In this document: positions 7,196 to 11,352 of the stretch, piece by piece
Position numbering within the stretch: the first letter of the stretch is position 1
Layout of the letters: the number at the start of each line of letters is the position of its first letter
Assembly: GCA_937872085.1 (NCBI GenBank)
Contig: CALMQK010000218.1
Coordinates: 1 to 12,979, forward strand
DNA length: 12,979 bases
Source of the DNA: an uncultured euryarchaeote
GTDB taxonomy: Archaea; Thermoplasmatota; Thermoplasmata; UBA10834
Direction of reading: 5' to 3'
Notes under the pieces: model-generated
Database searches by the model: none
Seen by the model: the letters and a program-made list of their open reading frames with translations, nothing else
What the model was told of the DNA's origin: nothing
Program-made: the position numbers and the translations under genes

Positions 7196-7550
7196 CAACA
7201 CGATGAGACGCTGTCGTCCTTTTTTTCAAGATATTCTCAGGCATAGCTGGCTAGGTTCCACATGGTTTGTTCTTGTCCTTTTTCGTCCGCTCGTTCTCAC
7301 GCGCACATTGCCAGCTCCGAAGACTCATCTCACTCCTGATGCATCTGTGCCCAAATGAATGGTCTTCGCAGTATGGATCTTAGTGTCTTTCTCTCATGAT
7401 TCCTGCGTGATTTGCAGCTCGATCGAGGAGCAAAGACGAGCCTGAAATCACCCTCGATATGCACTTTTGCTGATGCGTTTCCTCATCTATTTAGCTGTAA
7501 GCTAATCCATTATACTTTGAATTACATCTTGGGTTACTAAGATATGTCAG

Positions 7551-7748
7551 ATGTTCATTTCAATCGGGACAGCCTCAGGTCAGCTGCTCCGCCAAGCTAT
7601 ATCGAGCCGTGATGTAGAAGTTGCAAATTTGACATACCTGGCTCCATTGGAGAAGAACCGGAACCTGAGGGTCGAATGGTCGATCATCTTCCTTCTCAGC
7701 CTTGCTCTGGATGTCATGGAATCGTGTGGGCAACATGCTATGTTGTAG
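7551..7748 (+). CDS. Doubtful 65-codon open frame
   Basis: An ATG-started frame of 65 codons lies about 40 bp behind a TATA-like attatact (7509-7516). The product has one hydrophobic stretch (WSIIFLLSLALDV) but resembles nothing I know. There is no Shine-Dalgarno, codon use differs from the neighbouring genes, and its TAG stop falls in the spacer of the 7729-7762 inverted repeat. It is most likely not a gene; a small membrane protein is possible. Confidence 0.15.
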   Translation: MFISIGTASGQLLRQAISSRDVEVANLTYLAPLEKNRNLRVEWSIIFLLSLALDVMESCGQHAML

Positions 7749-7762
7749 CATAGCACGCTACC
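7729..7762. repeat. dif-like inverted repeat with 6-bp spacer
   Basis: Left arm GGCAACATGCTATG (7729-7742) and right arm CATAGCACGCTACC (7749-7762) are inverted copies matching at 11 of 14 positions. The inner 7 bp are perfect, around spacer TTGTAG. Arms of about 11 bp around a 6-bp centre are the layout of Xer recombination (dif) sites, and a Xer-type gene starts 465 bp downstream. The bases do not match the Pyrococcus dif sequence I remember. A hairpin is the alternative reading. Confidence 0.35.
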
Positions 7763-7774
7763 TTTGCCGTGCTA
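7751..7774. repeat. Inverted pair TAGCACG / CGTGCTA
   Basis: TAGCACG (7751-7757) and CGTGCTA (7768-7774) form a perfect 7-bp inverted pair with a 10-bp spacer, overlapping the dif-like repeat. The same heptamer CGTGCTA recurs at 7985-7991, facing AGCACG at 8009-8014. Confidence 0.4.
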
Positions 7775-7861
7775 CTCAGTGTCTATCTGTCAGCCTTTGT
7801 CGGACGGTATTATTGATTCAATGAATAAAGGTATAGTCAAGATTGATATTTGGATGACAAG

Positions 7862-7869
7862 TATATTTA
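7862..7869 (+). promoter_or_regulatory. Box A before the candidate RNA gene
   Basis: TATATTTA is a good box A; a second, weaker ggtataat follows at 7873-7880. A start 25 bp after the box centre falls at about 7890, exactly where the first paired base of the predicted RNA begins. Confidence 0.45.
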
Positions 7870-7889
7870 TCAGGTATAATGGACTGGTT

Positions 7890-8093
7890 GAGCTTGCCCC
7901 CGCAGGGGGCAAAGGACGATCCGAGCTCACGAAAACGGGATTTTGCAGTGGAAGTCAAGGGGTTTTTCGATATTTCGAGCGGACCGTGCTATTCTTTAGC
8001 ATTCACTGAGCACGTTCCGAGGGCTGGGCATCGAGGGTCAACATAGCTCTAAATCAAAAACGGCGACAAATAGGGTATTTGTTGCCGCTTTTT
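7890..8093 (+). ncRNA. Candidate structured non-coding RNA, about 200 nt
   Basis: Consecutive helices can be drawn by eye. GAGC (7890-7893) pairs with GCTC (7925-7928) and encloses two hairpins: TTGCCCCC-gca-GGGGGCAA (7894-7912) and GGA-cga-TCC (7914-7922), making a three-way junction. CGAAAA (7930-7935) pairs with TTTTCG (7964-7969). CGGACCGTGCT (7980-7990) pairs with AGCACGTTCCG (8009-8019) at 10 of 11 positions. A long hairpin at 8056-8092 ends in TTTTT. A box A lies at the right distance upstream. It lacks the RNase P, SRP RNA and box C/D motifs I know. No fold energy was computed and there are no homologues to compare, so this is inference from pairing and signals. A 62-codon frame overlaps but looks non-coding. 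Confidence 0.4.
8056..8093. terminator. Long hairpin with flanking A and T runs
   Basis: Bases 8056-8072 pair with 8076-8092 around a GGG loop: 17 positions with one G-T wobble and one A-C mismatch. The stem has a GC-rich core, a 5-A run on the left and a 5-T run on the right, the shape of a factor-independent terminator readable on both strands. It lies about 60 bp before the xer promoter box and may insulate it. Confidence 0.55.
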
Positions 8094-8151
8094 CCGATGG
8101 AAACAAGGTCGGGAGGGGGCGAAGGGCATCTTGGGACCAAAATGCGACATT

Positions 8152-8159
8152 TTTATATA
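8152..8159 (+). promoter_or_regulatory. Box A of the xer gene
   Basis: TTTATATA within a longer T/A run is close to the ideal archaeal TATA box. Transcription should start near 8181, giving a leader of about 47 nt before the ATG at 8228. This promoter shows that the short recombinase is not merely the 3' part of a longer gene. Confidence 0.75.
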
Positions 8160-8179
8160 GACACAAACCGATGCTTTGT

Positions 8180-8204
8180 CGGACATTCGTCGGAAGGATG
8201 TCCG
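8180..8204 (+). promoter_or_regulatory. Inverted repeat in the xer leader
   Basis: CGGACAT (8180-8186) and ATGTCCG (8198-8204) pair perfectly around an 11-base loop, right at the expected transcript start. GTCGGA is also repeated directly at 8178-8183... and 8189-8194 in part. It could be an operator for self-control by the recombinase, or an RNA hairpin affecting translation. Confidence 0.4.
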
Positions 8205-8227
8205 GATCGGCGGGATGGGAATAGACC

Positions 8228-8875
8228 ATGCGAAAGTATCTCAAGCAGGATGAGCTCAAAGCCCTGCTAGAGGCGCCAAAGCGAATGAGAGATCGTCTCA
8301 TAATCAAACTTCTCTACGAAACGGGGATTAGGGTCGGCGAGCTAACAGCCTTGACAATTGGTGACGTGGAGCTCGAGGCCGGCGAGATCACGATACAACA
8401 GGCGAAGAGGCACGAGGAAGGAAGGAAGGTTCCCCTTGTGAACAGCTGGACCAAGACGATGCTGCGCGACTACATTGGTACGCGCAAGATCCGAAAGGAT
8501 CCTTTGTTCGTGTCCAACAAACGCGGGGCGCTGTCCAGACGACAGGTGGAACGACTCATGGAAAAATACGGCGAGATCGCCGGTCTGGATAAGGATAAAA
8601 GGCATCCGCACGTTCTCAGACACACTCATGCAGTGCAGGCGCTGAAGTCGGGCATCGATCTGCGCACGCTCCAGCAGAACCTTGGGCATTCCAGCATCGA
8701 GGTCACGGCAATCTATCTCACGATGGACATCGACGACAGGAAGGAGGAGTACTCCAAGCATCCGCTGCCTGGGATGGGCGAGACTGGTGTCTCGCAGACG
8801 AACGGTGTAGAGCAGGGACAGGTGGAAGCGCCCGTCGCCTCGAATCACACGAGCTCCTTCGTGCTGTCAGAGTGA
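8228..8875 (+). CDS. Short Xer/XerA-like tyrosine recombinase (catalytic domain only)
   Basis: The 215-residue protein is a site-specific DNA recombinase of the tyrosine (phage integrase/Xer) family. All catalytic residues can be placed: R35 in ETGIRVGEL, a beta-strand lysine (K60, or K67), H128 and R131 in HVLRH, H154 in LGHSS, and nucleophile Y163 in AIYL. Residue 1 already lies in the linker to the catalytic domain (YLKQDELKALLEAP), so the N-terminal SAM-like DNA-clamp domain of about 80-100 residues, present in typical archaeal XerA of about 280 residues, is absent. A strong box A at 8152 and no coding upstream make this the real start. After Y163 come about 40 polar, low-complexity residues (176-215) not typical of Xer. 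The gene stands alone between repeats. It may resolve chromosome dimers at a dif site or be an element integrase; which is not decidable here. Confidence 0.88.
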   Translation: MRKYLKQDELKALLEAPKRMRDRLIIKLLYETGIRVGELTALTIGDVELEAGEITIQQAKRHEEGRKVPLVNSWTKTMLRDYIGTRKIRKDPLFVSNKRGALSRRQVERLMEKYGEIAGLDKDKRHPHVLRHTHAVQALKSGIDLRTLQQNLGHSSIEVTAIYLTMDIDDRKEEYSKHPLPGMGETGVSQTNGVEQGQVEAPVASNHTSSFVLSE

Positions 8876-8876
8876 T

Positions 8877-8925
8877 GTTTAGCTAGATGGTATACTAATT
8901 TACTGAAGATGATTTCTAGCTAAAC
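8877..8925. repeat. Perfect 11-bp inverted repeat after the xer stop
   Basis: GTTTAGCTAGA (8877-8887) and TCTAGCTAAAC (8915-8925) are exact inverted copies with a 27-bp AT-rich spacer, starting one base after the xer stop. TTTTATC follows. It could end the xer transcript, but the wide spacer also fits a protein-binding or recombination site. The core TTAGCT/AGCTAA recurs at 7491-7505. Confidence 0.55.
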
Positions 8926-8997
8926 TTTTATCTCTCAGTGCTGAAACGCATTCTTTTCCTGTCGGATGCGTGCACTTTCTCCCAATCTGCGGATTAG

Positions 8998-9006
8998 TCT
9001 ATAATA
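8998..9006 (+). promoter_or_regulatory. Box A of the rfcL-taw1 operon
   Basis: TCTATAATA lies about 28 bp before the ATG at 9030, so the mRNA would be leaderless. This sets the rfcL start and argues against the GTG at 8970, whose extra 20 residues are not RFC-like. Confidence 0.6.
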
Positions 9007-9029
9007 CCGGCCGGAGCTTTCGTTGTTTG

Positions 9030-10409
9030 ATGCAGGACGAGTGGACCGAGAAGTACCGGCCGAAGTCCCTGTCGCAGATCATCGGCAATGAAGCGGCAGC
9101 GAATGCGATGAGACGCTGGGGCGAGTCATGGAAGAGTGGGGTGCCGCGCATCAAGGCGTTGACTCTCCAAGGCGAACCTGGAACGGGCAAGACCAGCGCT
9201 GCACTGGCTCTAGCCAGCGACATGGGCTGGGATGCCATAGAGATGAATGCCTCAGACCACAGAAATGCCGCATCGATCAAGAAGGTTGCCGGCCTGGGAT
9301 CGGCAGGGCAGACCTTCTCTCCGACCGGGGAGTTCCTCTCGTCGAATCAGGGTCACAGGAAACTGGTCATACTCGACGAGGCAGACAACCTATTCGGACG
9401 GGAGGACTATGGCGGAGCCAAAGCCATAGTGGAGACGATCCGTGAATCTGGACAGCCGATCATCTTGATCGTCAACGACTACTACGAGCTCACCAGGAAG
9501 GCATCCGCGGTCAAGACTCTGACTGAGAAGATCACTTTCAGGAGCCTGGAGCAGAGGTCGGTCGTCAAGGCCTTGGCGTCGATTGCCCATCAGGAACACG
9601 TAACGATTTCCGAGGACATCCTCGATCAGATCGCGAAGAATTCTGGGGGCGACATGCGAGCCGCCGTGAACGACCTTCAGATGATGGTGGAAGGGAAAAT
9701 GGTCATAGGTGCGGAAGACGCTCTCGCGATGGGCAAGAGGAACCAGAAGAAGGAGCTGGACGAGTCCCTCCGGGCGATGTTCGGGGCCGGGACCGCAAGA
9801 GAGGCCCGCGACGCAACCCTCGACCTCGACGAGACCCCAGACGACCTGGAGAAGTGGATCGAGGAAGCGATCCCGCCCGAGATGCCCCATCCAGAGGATA
9901 TGGCCGAGGCGTTCGACGCGCTCTCCCGATCCGATATCTACCTCGGGAGGACGAGGAGACACCAATACTACGGGTTCTGGTCTTACGCCAAAGAGCTGAT
10001 GACCGGCGGGGTCGCACTCTCCAGGAGGCACGGTCCGCGACCGAACGTCTACAATTACAGGTTTCCGGGGTACTTCATACTCCTTTCCAGATCGAAGGGG
10101 CCGCGCGCCGCCCGGGAATCCATCACCAGCAAGATGGTGGAGTTCCTCCATACCTCCAAGAGGGAGATGAACGAGTCGATGTTGCCCTATCTATCGATAC
10201 TGGCCAAGAACGATAGCCAGCTTCTCGTGAAACTCAGCCGGGACCTCGCCTTTGACGAGGGCGACATCGCCTTTCTCCTGGGTGAAGAACCCGATTCAGA
10301 CCGAGTCCAGATGATAGTATCGCAAGTCCAGGGCGATGAAACATCCAAGCCCAATGCAAAGGGAGATGCAGGACCGTCGCGGAGGCGTGGCGGTCTTGGA
10401 GAATTCTGA
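9030..10409 (+). CDS. rfcL: Replication factor C large subunit
   Basis: The 459-residue protein is the large subunit of the clamp loader that opens PCNA and sets it on primed DNA. The N terminus WTEKYRPKSLSQIIGN is the RFC box. Walker A is GEPGTGKT (48-55), the Walker B region is LVILDEADNLFG with DEAD at 116-119, sensor 1 is around N149, and sensor 2 is GGDMRAAVNDLQ with R210. The C-terminal collar domain follows. The ATG at 9030 fits a TATA box 28 bp upstream. The C terminus ends RRRGGLGEF, only a remnant of the usual PCNA-binding QxxLxxFF end. taw1 begins 12 bp after the stop, so the pair is an operon. The small subunit is not in the window. Confidence 0.96.
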   Translation: MQDEWTEKYRPKSLSQIIGNEAAANAMRRWGESWKSGVPRIKALTLQGEPGTGKTSAALALASDMGWDAIEMNASDHRNAASIKKVAGLGSAGQTFSPTGEFLSSNQGHRKLVILDEADNLFGREDYGGAKAIVETIRESGQPIILIVNDYYELTRKASAVKTLTEKITFRSLEQRSVVKALASIAHQEHVTISEDILDQIAKNSGGDMRAAVNDLQMMVEGKMVIGAEDALAMGKRNQKKELDESLRAMFGAGTAREARDATLDLDETPDDLEKWIEEAIPPEMPHPEDMAEAFDALSRSDIYLGRTRRHQYYGFWSYAKELMTGGVALSRRHGPRPNVYNYRFPGYFILLSRSKGPRAARESITSKMVEFLHTSKREMNESMLPYLSILAKNDSQLLVKLSRDLAFDEGDIAFLLGEEPDSDRVQMIVSQVQGDETSKPNAKGDAGPSRRRGGLGEF

Positions 10410-10414
10410 GAGGT
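10408..10414 (+). promoter_or_regulatory. Shine-Dalgarno deciding the taw1 TTG start
   Basis: GAGAGGT overlaps the rfcL stop codon and stands 7 bases before TTG at 10422, ideal spacing. It supports the rare TTG start and translational coupling with rfcL. Confidence 0.6.
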
Positions 10415-10421
10415 CTCATCC

Positions 10422-11351
10422 TTGGATCCAAGTGTGAAAGAACATCTGGTGAGGCAGCAATACCGGCTGGTAGGTGAAAGCGGAGCGGTGAAGCTCTGTC
10501 ACTGGATGCGGCAGAAGCTCATCTACGGGAGGCCATGCTACAAAGAGGAGTTCTACGGGATCCAATCGCACCGATGCCTCCAGATGACGCCCGCGGTCAA
10601 CGTCTGCAACTACAGATGTCTGTTCTGTTGGAGATTTCACGGAATGACGGGCTTCGACCAATCGGGATATCCAGAACCTGAGGAGCTGTTAGAGAAGTGC
10701 CTCGCGGAGCAGCGGCTGCTGGTGTCCGGGTTCAAAGGGGATGAGCGATGTGTTCCCGAGCTGTGGAAGGAGGCTAGGAGCCCTAACCAGGTCGCAATCT
10801 CCCTATCTGGCGAACCGACGCTGTATCCGGAGCTGGGGGAGTTCATAGGGCTGTGCAAGAGGAAGGGGATGACCACTTTCCTCGTCACGAACGGGTCTGT
10901 CCCAAAGGCGATCGAGAACCTCTCGACCATGCCCACCCAGCTCTACGTGACCGTCGCCGCGCCGAACGAAGACCTGTTCAAGCGGCTATGCGTGCCTCAG
11001 TTCCCAAGCGCGTGGAGCAATCTGATGAAGACCCTGGAGCTCCTGCCGTCGTTGTCCACGAGGACTGTCATCAGGCACACGCTGGTGAAGGACTGGAACA
11101 TGGGCTGGGAGGAGGACTACGCCCGTCTGGACGAACTCGCCGACCCGATTTTTATCGAACCTAAAGGATATGTCTTTGTCGGTGACTCCAGGACCCGGAT
11201 GACGATGGACAACATGCCCTCCCATGCGTCGGTCCGCGAGTTCTCAGCGAGACTGGCGAAAAGGCTCTCCCTCGAGCTGCTGGGCGAGAGGGAGGACAGC
11301 AGGGTCGTGCTGATAGGCGATAAGAACGCGAAGATGCGGGTCAGGGCCTAG
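10422..11351 (+). CDS. taw1: tRNA 4-demethylwyosine synthase (TYW1/Taw1)
   Basis: The 309-residue radical SAM enzyme makes 4-demethylwyosine from N1-methylguanosine at position 37 of tRNA-Phe, using pyruvate and SAM; this is the first tricyclic step of wyosine synthesis. It has the radical SAM cluster CNYRCLFC (Cys62, 66, 69) and the second-cluster cysteines 26, 39 and 52 characteristic of archaeal Taw1. SLSGEPTLYPE and FLVTNGS are further family motifs, and the FIEPKGYVFVG block lies near 245. The start is TTG, supported by the Shine-Dalgarno and by cysteine numbering that fits the family when counted from it. It shares an operon with rfcL. The stop is one base from the stop of the opposite-strand gene. 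Confidence 0.95.
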   Translation: MDPSVKEHLVRQQYRLVGESGAVKLCHWMRQKLIYGRPCYKEEFYGIQSHRCLQMTPAVNVCNYRCLFCWRFHGMTGFDQSGYPEPEELLEKCLAEQRLLVSGFKGDERCVPELWKEARSPNQVAISLSGEPTLYPELGEFIGLCKRKGMTTFLVTNGSVPKAIENLSTMPTQLYVTVAAPNEDLFKRLCVPQFPSAWSNLMKTLELLPSLSTRTVIRHTLVKDWNMGWEEDYARLDELADPIFIEPKGYVFVGDSRTRMTMDNMPSHASVREFSARLAKRLSLELLGEREDSRVVLIGDKNAKMRVRA

Positions 11352-11352
11352 T

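Larger units (their letters stand above)
7795..8184 (+). repeat. 11-bp direct repeat CTTTGTCGGAC (two copies)
   Basis: CTTTGTCGGAC occurs at 7795-7805 and again at 8174-8184, the second at the expected xer transcript start. An exact 11-base repeat within 400 bp is unlikely by chance but not extreme. It may be a shared protein-binding site. Confidence 0.35.
7202..8227. other. Gap of about 1 kb with no convincing protein gene, rich in inverted repeats
   Basis: The stretch is visibly AT-richer than the flanking genes, and its open frames are short with poor codon choice. Besides entries given separately, it holds CGAAGAC (7318-7324) against GTCTTCG (7362-7368), TTAGCT-gta-AGCTAA (7491-7505), CCTCAGGT (7573-7580) against ACCTGAGG (7663-7670), and CTCC-att-GGAG (7642-7652). 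A gap this long is unusual in this window, where other spacers are 1-175 bp. It could be a recombination locus, an RNA gene region, or the remains of an integrated element. I saw no transposase remnant, CRISPR or tRNA in it. Confidence 0.6.

Noticed and set aside
7764..8009. 81-codon plus frame with TTG start (internal ATG at 7821)
   Set aside because: No ribosome site, non-conserved low-quality sequence, and it crosses strong RNA-like hairpins at 7894-7912 and 7980-8019; more likely non-coding.
7890..8093. Known RNA (RNase P, SRP 7S, box C/D guide)
   Set aside because: The conserved core motifs of these RNAs that I can recall are not present; kept only as an unknown structured RNA candidate.
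7202..8227. CRISPR array or IS element in the long gap
   Set aside because: No regularly spaced direct repeats, no transposase sequence and no terminal repeats with target duplication were seen.
7202..8227. Replication origin
   Set aside because: No orc1/cdc6 gene adjoins it and I see no repeated origin-recognition-box motif; rfcL nearby is not evidence for an origin.
8338..8848. 168-codon minus frame opposite xer
   Set aside because: Shadow of the recombinase gene, whose catalytic residues are all in place on the plus strand.
8970..9029. 20-residue N-terminal extension of RfcL from GTG 8970
   Set aside because: The extension is not RFC-like, and the TATA box at 8998 lies inside it; the ATG at 9030 starts the RFC box directly.
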